DNA from: Flavobacteriales bacterium
Lineage (GTDB): Bacteria > Bacteroidota > Bacteroidia > Flavobacteriales_F > PHOS-HE28
Direction: 5' to 3'
Length of the DNA: 64,000 bases
NCBI GenBank assembly: GCA_016710015.1
Contig: JADJLR010000001.1
Coordinates: 836,001-900,000, forward strand
Shown: positions 1 through 9,709 of the stretch, in pieces
Position numbering within the stretch: the stretch's first letter is position 1
How the letters are laid out: every line of letters starts with the position of its first letter
Position numbers and translations under genes: made by a program
The notes under the pieces: model-generated
Told to the model about the DNA's origin: nothing
The model's database searches: none
The model's input: only the letters and a program-made list of their open reading frames with translations

Positions 1-49
1 TTCGGAACCGGTCCGTGTCATCGTGCAGGGTCACTGATCCTCTGTTCAT

Positions 50-86
50 CGAAAAGCAGAACGGCGCTCCTTTCGGGCGCCGTTCC
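50..86 (-). terminator. Rho-independent terminator of mdh
   Basis: On the minus strand, just past the mdh stop, a 9-bp GC-rich stem (77-85 paired with 59-67, gaacggcgc/gcgccgttc) with a loop of about nine bases is followed by a T-rich stretch (tgctttt). This is the expected shape of an intrinsic terminator. Nothing else is visible in the first 110 bases. Confidence 0.75.
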
Positions 87-110
87 ACGTTGAAAGGGTC
101 TGATCCTGTA

Positions 111-1049
111 TCAGGCGGTCACGTTCATCTTATCCATCACCTCCATCACCTCCTTCACGGCCACAGCACTGGAATTGCAGAGTTCCTGCTCCTCCTTGTT
201 GAGCTTCAGTTCGATGATGCGCTCCACTCCGTTCCGACCGAGGATGACCGGCGCACCCATGTAGATGTCCTTAAGGCCGTATTCGCCTTGCAACCAGACG
301 CAGCATGGGAAAACTCGGCGCTGATCCCGCACGATCGCTTCCACCATCTGCGCAGCGGCCGTACCCGGCGCATACCACGCACTGGTGCCGAGCAGGTTCA
401 CGATCTCGCCACCGCCTTTCTTGGTGCGCTCCACGATGGCTTCGAGTTTGTCCGCATCGATCAATTCAGTGACCGGGATGCCACCAACCGTGGTGTAGCG
501 TGGCAGTGGTACCATGGTATCGCCATGGCCACCCATCAGAACCGCTTGGATATCCTTGGGACTCACGTTCAATTCGGTGGCCAAGAAAGCCCGGTAACGT
601 GCGGTATCCAGGATACCCGCCATACCGAACACCCGGTTCGCCGGGAATTTGCTGTTCACGAAGGCGCAATAGGTCATCACATCCAGGGGATTGCTCACCA
701 CGATGATGATGCAATTCGGACTGTGCTTCACCACATTCTCCGTAACGCTCTTCACGATGGCGGCGTTCGTCGCGATCAGGTCATCGCGGCTCATCCCCGG
801 CTTGCGCGGCAGTCCGCTGGTGATCACGACCACATCGCTGTCGGCCGTTTTGGTGTAATCGTTCGTACTACCCACAATGCGCGAGTCGAACAGATTCACA
901 GGTGCGGTCTGCCAGATATCCAAGGCCTTCCCCTCGGCAAATCCTTCCTTGATGTCCAAAAGGACCACTTCATTCGCGAGTTCCCAACGGGCAACGGCAT
1001 CGGCGCAGGTCGCGCCCACATTCCCGGCCCCTACTACGGTGACTTTCAT
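111..1049 (-). CDS. mdh: Malate dehydrogenase (LDH-like type)
   Basis: Cytoplasmic NAD-dependent malate/oxaloacetate oxidoreductase of the TCA cycle, 312 residues, the usual length. The N-terminus carries the Rossmann glycine motif (VVGAGNVG, residues 5-12). The substrate-loop arginines are in LPRKPGMSRDDL (about 80-91), and the catalytic histidine is in GGHGDTMVPL (about 173-182). The start directly precedes the first beta-strand, so no shorter start is possible. It is transcribed alone, divergent from the sigma factor gene, with a strong terminator downstream. A possible -7 element, TACTTTCG, lies about 60 bases upstream of the start on the minus strand. Confidence 0.95.
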   Translation of the reverse strand: MKVTVVGAGNVGATCADAVARWELANEVVLLDIKEGFAEGKALDIWQTAPVNLFDSRIVGSTNDYTKTADSDVVVITSGLPRKPGMSRDDLIATNAAIVKSVTENVVKHSPNCIIIVVSNPLDVMTYCAFVNSKFPANRVFGMAGILDTARYRAFLATELNVSPKDIQAVLMGGHGDTMVPLPRYTTVGGIPVTELIDADKLEAIVERTKKGGGEIVNLLGTSAWYAPGTAAAQMVEAIVRDQRRVFPCCVWLQGEYGLKDIYMGAPVILGRNGVERIIELKLNKEEQELCNSSAVAVKEVMEVMDKMNVTA

Positions 1050-1226
1050 GTCGATATGGATTGGATGTTAGTCGACTTTGGGGCATCAGAAGCCCCATAA
1101 GGCGGTGCGAAAGTAGCACCTTCCAAGGCAGGCGCATGAGCTTGTGGATAACCCGGACACGACCCGATGCGACCCGAAGGCGATCGGGAGGCATCCTTTT
1201 TCGTTCCTTGCGTCTACCTATTGAGC

Positions 1227-1898
1227 ATGGCTATCTTACCGGCACCAATGCAACGGACGGTCACCCCACCTTCGGCACCCAACAAGGCCTCATTGCGCCT
1301 TGTACCAGCGGTGGATCAAGTGGGGCCGGACCAGACGTATGCGCCGTTGATCGAGGGTTGCTTGAAGGGGGAACGCCGCGCGCAACAGCGCGTGTACGAA
1401 CTGTTCTACGGGAAGATGATGGCCGTGTGCTTGCGATACACCAAGAATACCGACCAAGCCAAGGACATCCTGCAGGATGGATTCATCAAAGTGTTCAAGA
1501 GCGTGGTGAAATTCAACCGTGCGGGCTCTTTTGAAGGGTGGATCCGCCGGATCATGGTGAATACGGCCATCGACCACTTCCGCCGCACCAAGAACTCCTA
1601 CTTGCTACTTGGTGAAGAACGGAGCATCGAGGATTTCGGTGATCAAGATGAAGAAGATACCCTGGCCGAAGAGGAGCAGGATGATCGGATGGATCTGAAG
1701 CCTGCAGACATCATCAATGCCATGCAGAAGCTGACGCCCGCCTACCGGACGGTCTTCAACCTGTATGTATTCGAGGAATTGACCCACAAGGAGATCGCCG
1801 ATGTGCTGGGAATCAACATCGGGACCTCGAAGAGCAATCTCGCCAAGGCGAAACACAATTTGAAAAAGCTACTTACGAAGGAGCAACGGCTCCATTAA
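1227..1898 (+). CDS. Sigma-70 family (ECF-like) RNA polymerase sigma factor
   Basis: About 223 residues. Region 2 lies near residues 50-110 (AQQRVYELFYGKMM, DQAKDILQDGFIKVF). Region 4 lies near 170-218, with the helix-turn-helix ELTHKEIADVLGINIGTSKS. An acidic linker (DQDEEDTLAEEEQDD) separates them. There is no region 1 or 3, so this is an ECF-type factor. The frame is open to 1167, but the residues before MAILPAP are unlike a sigma N-terminus, so I start at 1227. The stop overlaps the next start by one base (TAATG), which implies translational coupling to the membrane PKD protein. The target promoters are unknown. Confidence 0.88.
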   Translation: MAILPAPMQRTVTPPSAPNKASLRLVPAVDQVGPDQTYAPLIEGCLKGERRAQQRVYELFYGKMMAVCLRYTKNTDQAKDILQDGFIKVFKSVVKFNRAGSFEGWIRRIMVNTAIDHFRRTKNSYLLLGEERSIEDFGDQDEEDTLAEEEQDDRMDLKPADIINAMQKLTPAYRTVFNLYVFEELTHKEIADVLGINIGTSKSNLAKAKHNLKKLLTKEQRLH

Positions 1899-3136
1899 TG
1901 GTCTGGAACATGAACGGTCCCAACGAATTCGAACGATCGATCAAGGAGGCGCTTGAACCCTACGAGGTGCCCTACAATTCTGCCGATTGGGCACAATTGG
2001 AGCGCAACTTGGTCCAAAGCTCTGCCAATGGCCGGGTGAACCGATCGGGTTTCTATGCCCTCCTTCTTGGTGGATCCATCGCTGCGGCAAGCAGCATCTT
2101 CGCCATTCTATCTCCCACCTCATCATATACGGACGGTGGAGCAATGAACGGGGCGACATCAATGGATGCGATGCCTGTTCGGGCGGAGGTATCCACACGA
2201 ACCATCGTTGCGCAACAAGAGCCGATCCAGGAACCGGTATCCGCGCCAGCGATCTTGGTGATGACCAAGAACGACCAGACGCAGCTCGTTCGAAGCGAAC
2301 CTATGGCCATTGCCGCACCTGTGAAGCCTAAAATGGAGGTCGGCGCAGGAAAGGGATCGCCCATGGTGCGCCCCAGCATGACCGAAGGATGCCCTGGGAC
2401 CTTGATCGAATTCGCTGCGGAGAATCTTCCCGAGGAAGGGATCTACCTATGGAACTTCGGTGATGGCAGTTTCTCCAACAAGCCTACCCCGAACCATGCC
2501 TTCGCTAAATCGGGAAGTTTCGAGGTGATGCTCTCCCACTCCTCAAGCGGTGGTGGCAACATCCACAACAAACCAGCTGCGGATCGGATCCTGATCTACG
2601 AGGCTCCCGAGGCCTCGTTCAGTACCCTGAAGCAAGAGTATGACAACACGGTACCTTCTGTTCATTTCGAGAACCGCAGCATGGGTGGACGATCCTATGA
2701 ATGGGACTTCGGCGACGGCGCCACTTCAGCGATCGCACATCCGGACCACGTGTACAAGAAAGGCGGACTTTACACCGTCAAACTGACGGTCACCAACAAC
2801 AACGGTTGCGTGGACCGCACCGAGCGTACGGTTCGGATCGACCGGGATTACGACCTGTTGGCCACCAAGACCTTCTCGCCAAATGGGGACGGCGTGGATG
2901 ATCTCTTCATCCCCGAAGCATTGAAGACCCTTGGCGTGAAGTTCAACCTCTCGATCTTCCAAGCCCAGACCGGAACGCTGGTCTATGAAACGACCGATCC
3001 GCAGCGCCCGTGGAACGGACGGATCTCCAACAAGGGAGAACCCTGCGCATCTGGGGATTATGTGTGGATGGTGGAGATGAAGGACGGCGAGAAGTTGGGC
3101 GGCACGTACAATGGCTCACTGAATTTGGTGCGTTGA
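1898..3136 (+). CDS. Membrane-anchored PKD protein with type-B sorting-like C-terminus; possible anti-sigma/sensor partner
   Basis: 412 residues. The N-terminal ~48 residues look cytoplasmic (FERSIKEALEPYEVPYNSAD), and one hydrophobic segment follows (about 51-71, FYALLLGGSIAAASSIFAIL). After a variable linker come two PKD domains (about 165-220, WNFGDG; about 240-315, WDFGDG). The C-terminal ~90 residues match the gliding-motility/CHU_C domain (TFSPNGDGVDDLF). There is no cleavable signal peptide. The start overlaps the stop of the upstream sigma factor gene by one base. The layout (cytosolic segment, one membrane span, periplasmic sensor domains, coupled sigma gene) suggests a sigma regulator. 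That role is inference; no known anti-sigma motif is recognised. Confidence 0.8.
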   Translation: MVWNMNGPNEFERSIKEALEPYEVPYNSADWAQLERNLVQSSANGRVNRSGFYALLLGGSIAAASSIFAILSPTSSYTDGGAMNGATSMDAMPVRAEVSTRTIVAQQEPIQEPVSAPAILVMTKNDQTQLVRSEPMAIAAPVKPKMEVGAGKGSPMVRPSMTEGCPGTLIEFAAENLPEEGIYLWNFGDGSFSNKPTPNHAFAKSGSFEVMLSHSSSGGGNIHNKPAADRILIYEAPEASFSTLKQEYDNTVPSVHFENRSMGGRSYEWDFGDGATSAIAHPDHVYKKGGLYTVKLTVTNNNGCVDRTERTVRIDRDYDLLATKTFSPNGDGVDDLFIPEALKTLGVKFNLSIFQAQTGTLVYETTDPQRPWNGRISNKGEPCASGDYVWMVEMKDGEKLGGTYNGSLNLVR

Positions 3137-3154
3137 GCCTCCGCTATCACACGG

Positions 3155-3192
3155 ATAAATGCCCCGGAGAACCTTCGGGGCATTTATTTTTG
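3155..3192 (+). terminator. Rho-independent terminator after the sigma/PKD pair
   Basis: A perfect 12-bp stem (3155-3166 with 3176-3187, ataaatgccccg/cggggcatttat) encloses a 9-base loop and is followed by a run of T to 3191. It ends the sigma/PKD operon, so the downstream adhesin gene probably has its own promoter. The run ends as TATTTTTG (3185-3192), which fits the Bacteroidota -7 pattern TAnnTTTG, but this may simply be the terminator T-tract. Confidence 0.9.
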
Positions 3193-3302
3193 TGCAAAAG
3201 CAACGATTTGTTGAAAGGATCGGTCACTTGGACAGAGATCAGGTCGAATTCTTGAGGAACCTTTCATTCGCAGCCCCCCCCGCGCAACTATCCCGCATCC
3301 GT

Positions 3303-6300
3303 ATGATCAACAAAACGATCAAATCACTTTCGGTCGGACTGGTCCTTCTACTCCTATTCGCGCTTCCTGCTGTTGGCCAGCAGTTCAGTATTTCGGCTGG
3401 TTCAGTGAATACCTGTTCAGGCATTTTGGAAGACACCGGTGGACCTTCCGGTCAATACAGCAACAACGAGAATTTCACCGTGGTGATCTGCGCGGACAAC
3501 CCGGGTGACGCGATCTCCTTGACCTGGGTGGTCTTCACCCTGAGTCCTACAGGCCCGAACCCTCCTGACCGGATCCAGATCTGGGACGGAAATTCCACTG
3601 CGGCGACCTTCTTGGGGGAGTACTCGGGCACTTCCCTGCAAGGATTGATCACCTCGGCGACCTCTTTCAATACCACGGGCTGTCTGACCGTGAGGTTCAT
3701 TTCCAACGGGAATGGCACCGGGAATTTCGCAGCATCCATCACCTGTTACACCCCATGCGAACGCCCCACCGCTGTGGGCACCATGAGCGAAGGCAGCCCT
3801 GCTAGGATCTGTGTTGGTGAGGTTTTGGATTTCGATGGCAACGGATCCTATGCGGCCCAGAACTTCTATGTCGCCTCGTACACGTGGGATTTCGATGATG
3901 GGGAAACCTTCAACGGACCGGTCACATCGCACAGTTTCGCCGAACCCGGCGAGTATGTGGTACAACTTTTCTTATTGGACGACAACGATTGCGCAAGTGC
4001 CAATCTTGTGGACCTCCAAGTGTTGGTAAGCACCACGCCCAGTTTCGCGGGGACCGTGGAAAGCATTCAAACCTGCATAGGTGCCACGGTAGACCTGAAC
4101 GCGGTGGTGACCCCGGTAACATGGACCGGCATTCCCGAAGCGAACTTCGGCGATGGCGTGTACTTACCGGATGATCTTGGTCTGCCCTTCACCAGCGAGT
4201 TGAACTTCACGCAGTTCGAACCGGGCCAAATGTTGACCAACGTGGCGGACGTGCTGTCCATCTGTGTCAGTTTGGAGCATTCGTTCATGGGCGATCTCGT
4301 GCTTTCGGTGACCTGTCCTGGAGGGCAAACCATCATACTGCACCAGCAAGGTGGCGGTGGAACCTATTTCGGTGATGCGAACGACGGTGATAGCAATGCG
4401 GATCCGGTAGCCGGTGAATGCTGGGACTATTGCTGGAGCCCGACAGCGACGTTGGGGATCATGGAGGATTGTGCCCAGTTCGGCCCTACGCCCAACACCA
4501 TGCCTTCCAGTCAAGGAACAGCACTGAGCCCGGGCACGTACAGCAGCGTACAGCCTTTTACCAATTTGCTGGGGTGCCCATTGAATGGCACATGGACCTT
4601 CACCTCCACCGACCTTTGGGGAGCGGACAATGGCTTCCTCTGTTCCTGGTCTTTGAATTTGAACCCGGCGATCATCCCGGACGTGACCCAGTTCACCCCG
4701 GATCCTGGTACGTCCACATTGGATAGTGCAAGCTGGACAGGCGATTTCCTTGTCTCGGACCCCACGAACCCATTGAGCGCTCAAGCCACACCGAATGTAC
4801 CGGGTGATTTCGACTACACGTTCATGGTGACCGACGATTTCGGCTGTAGCTACGACACCACGATCACGATCACGGTACCCCCGCTGATCGAACTGGATGC
4901 CGGGCCGGAACTCGCTCTCTGTAGCGATCCTGTTCCAATGGCTGGTATGATCACAGCGAACGGACCACCTTCCAACTGCGATTGGACACTTACGCTGTAT
5001 GAAGCCTTTGGCGACAGTTGGAATGGAGGTGCCAGCCTCGCGGTGACGATCGACGGGGTAACGACGAATTACACGGTGCCTTCAGGTCCGGAAGAGTTGA
5101 GTTTCACCTTGAATGTGAGTACGGGATCGACCATACAACTGACATTCACCGCTGGAACCACGTGGAATAACGAGAATTCATTCACCTTGTTCAACGAACT
5201 CGGAGGCACGGTCTACGCCAGCCCGGATGGCCCTCCTACGGGTGTTGCATACAACGACGTGATCGTATGTGGAGGAGGCACCACACCGGTCACCTTCGAA
5301 TGGTCGCCGACCGATGGCTTGACGGATCCTAGTGACCCAACGACGGATGTGTATGTAACGGAGCCCACGTGGTTCTACCTTACGGTGTACCCGGCAGGTA
5401 ACCCGGAATGTGCGGTGATGGACAGTGTTCTAGTGGTCCCCGACCCATCCATCGATGCCGGTCTTGCCAATGCGATCACCCTCTGCGCCAGCGACCCGAT
5501 CATCCAATTGACGGATTCGCTCGGCGGTACGCCTGATGCAGGTGGCGTATGGACCAGCGGCATCGGTACCGTCGTGCCGAACACCTTCGATCCCGCGACA
5601 GGACTTACGGATGTGTACCTCTACACCGTGACCAGCATTGCAGGCTGCGTAGCCACCAGCACCTTGGACATCACTGTGATACCATCGGATGATCCGACCT
5701 GTTGTGGTGTGGTGGACGCTGGCGAACCTGCCTTCTCCTGCGATTTGACCATCGCGCTTTCTGCAACCCCCGGGAATACAGGTGTCGGCAACTGGGTGGG
5801 ACCGACCGGGGCCGTATTTGGAAATGCCACAGACCCGATCACCACTGTGACCATGCCTGTTGGCAATGGAGGAACGCATCGCTTCTATTGGGAGGAGAAC
5901 GACGGCGCATTTTGCAACTTGAAGGACAGCGTGGACATGACCTTCACCGATGCCTATGTCTTTACACCCACCTTGACGGATGCGCTCTGCTTCGGCTATT
6001 GCGATGGCATCGCTGAGGTCGATGTGGTAGGCGGCAACTCCGTTGGTGGCTTGAACTTCGCTTGGTCCAACGGCCAGCAAGGGATCGACCTGAACACCAT
6101 CGAAGATCTGTGCATGGGTGACTACACCTTGACCGTTGCGGATGACAATGGATGCGAAGGGTCGGTGACCGTGAACATTGCCGAACCCATCCTCTTGGAG
6201 ATCGATTCACTGGCCCACCAACCGGTCACCTGTTCCGGAGATTGCGACGGTGTCCTTGAGGTGTACGATCCCGAGGCCGTCGAGTACAGCTTCGATGATG

Positions 6301-6959
6301 GAGCGAGTTGGTCGACCAGCAGCCAGCGAGTTGACGTATGCGAAGGGTTCCATGCCATTCGCATCAAGGATGCCATTGGCTGCTTCGGTAGCGGAAACAT
6401 CGTTGTGAGCGGTCCACCACCTGTGATCGCGAACTTCGGATGGGGCCCGAATCCGGCGAACGTGAATGCACCGACGATCACCTTCGGCAATTTGTCTGCC
6501 AACGCGGAGCGCTATTTCTGGAACATCGATGAGCAGTTCTCCAGCACCGAAGCCAACACTGCGTTCACCTTCAGCAACAAAGAACCGGGCATGTACGAAG
6601 CCTGCTTGATCGCGTACAATTTCAACGATTGCCCGGACACAGCCTGCCAAATGGTGGTCATTGATGACGTGCTCTTCACCTACGTCCCCAATAGCTTCAC
6701 ACCGGACGGTGATGCGGTGAATGACACATGGGGCATGAGCATGAACATTCCGGTGATCACGGATTTCGAATTGATGGTCTTCGACCGATGGGGCCAACTG
6801 GTGTACAATACCTTGGATCCGTACAAGCCGTGGTTGGGCAGCTATCAGAACGGCGGCGAGATCCTGAAGAGTGATGTATACGCTTATCGCATCCTTTACG
6901 GGGTCCGGAATACGGAAGCACGCAAAGAGATCGTCGGGCACGTGACCTTGATCAAGTGA
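3303..6959 (+). CDS. Large secreted multidomain adhesin-like protein, type-B T9SS sorting domain
   Basis: About 1218 residues from the start chosen at 3303, because MINKTIKSLSVGLVLLLLF is a clear signal peptide (cleavage near Gly-Gln-Gln, residues 22-24). The frame is open upstream to 3159, but that stretch overlaps the terminator. Domains: CUB-like (about 25-145), PKD (about 161-241, WDFDDGETF), proprotein-convertase P-like domain (about 260-460, SVSLEHSFMGDLVLSV-type core), several cysteine-bearing Ig-like segments, an SprB-like repeat (about 887-962), a PKD-like domain (about 1042-1115), and the CHU_C domain (about 1126-1218, VPNSFTPDGDAVND to GHVTLIK). It is probably exported by T9SS and anchored at or released from the cell surface. 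The substrate or ligand is unknown. Its N-terminal half is paralogous to that of the giant protein at 9855. Confidence 0.85.
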   Translation: MINKTIKSLSVGLVLLLLFALPAVGQQFSISAGSVNTCSGILEDTGGPSGQYSNNENFTVVICADNPGDAISLTWVVFTLSPTGPNPPDRIQIWDGNSTAATFLGEYSGTSLQGLITSATSFNTTGCLTVRFISNGNGTGNFAASITCYTPCERPTAVGTMSEGSPARICVGEVLDFDGNGSYAAQNFYVASYTWDFDDGETFNGPVTSHSFAEPGEYVVQLFLLDDNDCASANLVDLQVLVSTTPSFAGTVESIQTCIGATVDLNAVVTPVTWTGIPEANFGDGVYLPDDLGLPFTSELNFTQFEPGQMLTNVADVLSICVSLEHSFMGDLVLSVTCPGGQTIILHQQGGGGTYFGDANDGDSNADPVAGECWDYCWSPTATLGIMEDCAQFGPTPNTMPSSQGTALSPGTYSSVQPFTNLLGCPLNGTWTFTSTDLWGADNGFLCSWSLNLNPAIIPDVTQFTPDPGTSTLDSASWTGDFLVSDPTNPLSAQATPNVPGDFDYTFMVTDDFGCSYDTTITITVPPLIELDAGPELALCSDPVPMAGMITANGPPSNCDWTLTLYEAFGDSWNGGASLAVTIDGVTTNYTVPSGPEELSFTLNVSTGSTIQLTFTAGTTWNNENSFTLFNELGGTVYASPDGPPTGVAYNDVIVCGGGTTPVTFEWSPTDGLTDPSDPTTDVYVTEPTWFYLTVYPAGNPECAVMDSVLVVPDPSIDAGLANAITLCASDPIIQLTDSLGGTPDAGGVWTSGIGTVVPNTFDPATGLTDVYLYTVTSIAGCVATSTLDITVIPSDDPTCCGVVDAGEPAFSCDLTIALSATPGNTGVGNWVGPTGAVFGNATDPITTVTMPVGNGGTHRFYWEENDGAFCNLKDSVDMTFTDAYVFTPTLTDALCFGYCDGIAEVDVVGGNSVGGLNFAWSNGQQGIDLNTIEDLCMGDYTLTVADDNGCEGSVTVNIAEPILLEIDSLAHQPVTCSGDCDGVLEVYDPEAVEYSFDDGASWSTSSQRVDVCEGFHAIRIKDAIGCFGSGNIVVSGPPPVIANFGWGPNPANVNAPTITFGNLSANAERYFWNIDEQFSSTEANTAFTFSNKEPGMYEACLIAYNFNDCPDTACQMVVIDDVLFTYVPNSFTPDGDAVNDTWGMSMNIPVITDFELMVFDRWGQLVYNTLDPYKPWLGSYQNGGEILKSDVYAYRILYGVRNTEARKEIVGHVTLIK

Positions 6960-7084
6960 ACGGGATCGATACAGGACGGACGGTCGGATCGGTGGATCGC
7001 GAGGCTCGGTCTTGCAGCCCTGAAGGACGATCTGCCAACCTGCAGAAAGGCGATCCGCGTGATGCTCATTCCTGGATCCATCTT

Positions 7085-8530
7085 ATGGAATGCAACGTGC
7101 GCCGATCCGTAGCGATGCTCATCGGTCTTCTATTCGGCCTCATCGTCCTTGGCCAGAACACTGGAGATTGCTTCAATGCCATTGCGGTATGCCAAGGGGT
7201 CTATACCGAAGAGAACAGCCCTCCTGGCGAAGGGGACCTCCCGGATGAGATCAGTGCAACCTTATCGTGTTTGGGTGGTGGCGAGGTGGATGGTCAGTGG
7301 TACACGTTCACTGTTGCGAATAGCGGTCAATTCTGTTTCTCCATCCTACCGAACAACCTCGCCAACGATTATGACTGGGCTGTTTTCAACTTGACCAATG
7401 CGAGTTGTTCGGATATCGCGACCAACGCTTCGTTGGAGGTGAGTTGCAATTTCTCTGGAACACCGGGGGTGACCGGAGCGAACGCCCAAGGCGGTGCACA
7501 GAACAATCCGTGCATACCGGTACAGACCGGACAGACGTATGTACTCTATGTGAGCAACTGGTCGCAATCCACCTTCGGCTATACCTTGAACACGCAGATC
7601 CCGGGAAGTACGGCAAGCATCTTCGACAATGCGCCACCCACGCTTACCACGACCATCAACGTGGAATGCCCACGGACCGAGGTGGAATTCGCGTTCAGTG
7701 AGCAGGTCTTGTGCGCCAGTGTTCAATCCACGGACATTTCGATCACCGGACCGGGCGCGACCTATACCATCACTGCGGTCACCAGTGCAACGTGTGCGGC
7801 CGGAGGTGATCAATCCAACGACTTCGTAGCTGTGGTCTCACCATCCCTCTCAGGAACGGGCCCCTTTACCATGACCATTGCCGGAGAAGTCTTGGACCTG
7901 TGCGGGAACGTGAGTCCCATCGGGGCTTCGATCACCTTCATGTTGGACGAGGAAATGACCTTGGAACTGACTGCAGAGCCGACCAACTGTGGCGGGCCAG
8001 GAACAGGTGTACTCACTGCTGTTCCCGTGAATGGCCAAGGCCCCTTCGTGTACCGATTGAACGGCGGATCGCCGCAGGTGAACAACGGTGTTTACGATGA
8101 CTTGGCCGCAGGCATCTACACGATCTCGGTGCTCGATGCGTTGGGATGTACAGCTTCCACCGAAGGCGAGGTGGTAGTTGCATCGGATCTGAACAACACC
8201 ATCACCGCAACGAATGTGATATGCTTCGGACAAGCAAATGGAACAGCGATCGTGCAGACCACGGGTGCGAATGGTTCTTGGAACTATACGTGGTACGATA
8301 CGAACCAAGCCATCGTGCGCACCACGTTGAACAGCGCGGGAGACATGTTGACGGCCGGGCCGGGCATCTATACGGTGGTGGTGCAGGAGATCCTCCCTGG
8401 TGTAAACTGTGCGGATACCTTGACCGCCGAGATCACCGAGCCAACGGAATTGATCTGGATCACAGTGCCTGCGGATACCACCATTTGCCGAACGGGCGTT
8501 GCTGTGTTGAATGCGGAAACCACCGGCTGA
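7085..8530 (+). CDS. Secreted type-B T9SS protein, N-terminal part up to an in-frame TGA
   Basis: The start at 7085 gives a signal peptide (MECNVRRSVAMLIGLLFGLI, then VLGQ). The mature N-terminus has a cysteine-rich domain (about residues 26-180) unlike the CUB start of its neighbours, then an Ig-like segment and an SprB-like repeat (CFGQANGTAIVQTTGANGSW). Reading stops at TGA 8528-8530. The same frame then stays open and homologous through 9709, ending in the sorting domain, so this is one gene of about 874 codons with a nonsense codon. Whether the stop is real, read through, or a sequencing error cannot be decided here. If real, the product would lack its T9SS signal and not be sorted. Confidence 0.75.
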   Translation: MECNVRRSVAMLIGLLFGLIVLGQNTGDCFNAIAVCQGVYTEENSPPGEGDLPDEISATLSCLGGGEVDGQWYTFTVANSGQFCFSILPNNLANDYDWAVFNLTNASCSDIATNASLEVSCNFSGTPGVTGANAQGGAQNNPCIPVQTGQTYVLYVSNWSQSTFGYTLNTQIPGSTASIFDNAPPTLTTTINVECPRTEVEFAFSEQVLCASVQSTDISITGPGATYTITAVTSATCAAGGDQSNDFVAVVSPSLSGTGPFTMTIAGEVLDLCGNVSPIGASITFMLDEEMTLELTAEPTNCGGPGTGVLTAVPVNGQGPFVYRLNGGSPQVNNGVYDDLAAGIYTISVLDALGCTASTEGEVVVASDLNNTITATNVICFGQANGTAIVQTTGANGSWNYTWYDTNQAIVRTTLNSAGDMLTAGPGIYTVVVQEILPGVNCADTLTAEITEPTELIWITVPADTTICRTGVAVLNAETTG

Positions 8531-8617
8531 ACAGATCCGGTACAACTGGCCTGGACCCCTGCCCTGAGTGGACCCGGCCCACACCTGGTCAGTCCAACAA
8601 CGAACGCGGTCTATTCG

Positions 8618-9709
8618 GTGCAAGCGACCGATGCGCATGGATGTACCCTACCCGCGATGCAAGCAACGGTGAATGTGCGTGCCCCACTTTCGAGTCCACC
8701 ACTTGAAGCATTCACCATTTGCAATGGCGTGCCTTTCACCATTGATGTAAGTTCCACGACAGGTGGCGACGGTGACCTGGTGTACCAATGGAACAATGGT
8801 GCGCCGGAAGCGCCGATCATGACGGATACGCTCTACATGAGTACCAACCTGTGCTTGACGATCCACGATGGTTGCGAAACACCACCGCTATCTTCTTGCG
8901 CGACCATCACCGTATTGCAAGCCCCACCCTTGCAGGTCATTGCGGATTCAGTACTTGGTTGTCCACCGTTCCAATTACGCTTTGCGCTGGAGGACACCTC
9001 GGGCATGGCCTCCGTTCTTTGGAATTTCGGCAATGGCGTATCGGTCACTGGTGCGGACAGTATCGACTACATCTACCCCACCGCTGGCACCTTCGATGTC
9101 ACAACAACGGTGACCTGGCCCAACGGTTGCGTAACGGACACCACCATCATCGATATGATCCGTGTGATGCCGATACCCACGGCGGATTTCACATGGGCAC
9201 CCAACCCACTTACGGTGTTGGAGCCAGTGGCGCGATTCATTGAATTGGCAGCACCGAACGAGGAGGACTACGCTTGGGACTTCTTTCAGTTCGGTACGTC
9301 GAATGAAGCCGATCCTGAAGTGATCTTCCCGAATGACGTAGGACGGTACTATCCGGTACAATTGCGTGTGGCGAATGCACTGGGGTGCATGGATTCCGTG
9401 ATCCATCAAGTCCATGTGGAAGATGAATTCCTTGTGTACGTTCCCAATGCATTCAGTCCGAATGGCGATGGGATCAACGAACTCTTCGGTGTTTCGGGCA
9501 ATGATCTTTCATTGGACGAATTCGAACTCCGGATCTTCGACCGTTGGGGCCATGAGGTATTCGCCGCCACCGATCGTCTTCGATATTGGGATGGCACGCT
9601 CAACGGTAACGCACTGCCGAACGGCGTTTACAATTGGCGCTTGAACATCCGATCGAAGCAAACGCTTCAGAAGCGGATCATGTTCGGACATGTGACCTTG
9701 CTGAGGTAG
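8618..9709 (+). CDS. C-terminal part of the interrupted type-B T9SS protein
   Basis: This is in the same frame as the 7085 gene. The frame is open from 8531, and codons right after the TGA already read as sensible protein (TDPVQLAWTPALSG), so 8618 is only the first ATG and not a true start. It contains a PKD domain (8937-9165, VLWNFGNGV), a second PKD-like segment (9175-9415), and the CHU_C sorting domain (9426-9709, VPNAFSPNGDGINELF to GHVTLLR). It has no signal peptide of its own, so it is unlikely to function as a separate secreted protein. Confidence 0.7.
   Translation: MQATDAHGCTLPAMQATVNVRAPLSSPPLEAFTICNGVPFTIDVSSTTGGDGDLVYQWNNGAPEAPIMTDTLYMSTNLCLTIHDGCETPPLSSCATITVLQAPPLQVIADSVLGCPPFQLRFALEDTSGMASVLWNFGNGVSVTGADSIDYIYPTAGTFDVTTTVTWPNGCVTDTTIIDMIRVMPIPTADFTWAPNPLTVLEPVARFIELAAPNEEDYAWDFFQFGTSNEADPEVIFPNDVGRYYPVQLRVANALGCMDSVIHQVHVEDEFLVYVPNAFSPNGDGINELFGVSGNDLSLDEFELRIFDRWGHEVFAATDRLRYWDGTLNGNALPNGVYNWRLNIRSKQTLQKRIMFGHVTLLR

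Noticed and set aside
15..1100. Long plus-strand open frame over mdh
   Set aside because: It is the antisense shadow of mdh, with His/Arg-rich, non-protein-like sequence and no family resemblance.
1143..1151. Perfect DnaA box (TTATCCACA on the minus strand), and a near match at 36472-36480 upstream of gyrB
   Set aside because: Single boxes with no cluster, no AT-rich unwinding region and no dnaA/dnaN nearby do not support a replication origin.
3185..3192. TATTTTTG as promoter of the 3303 gene
   Set aside because: It coincides with the T-tract of a strong terminator and lacks a free -33 region, so it is not listed as a promoter.
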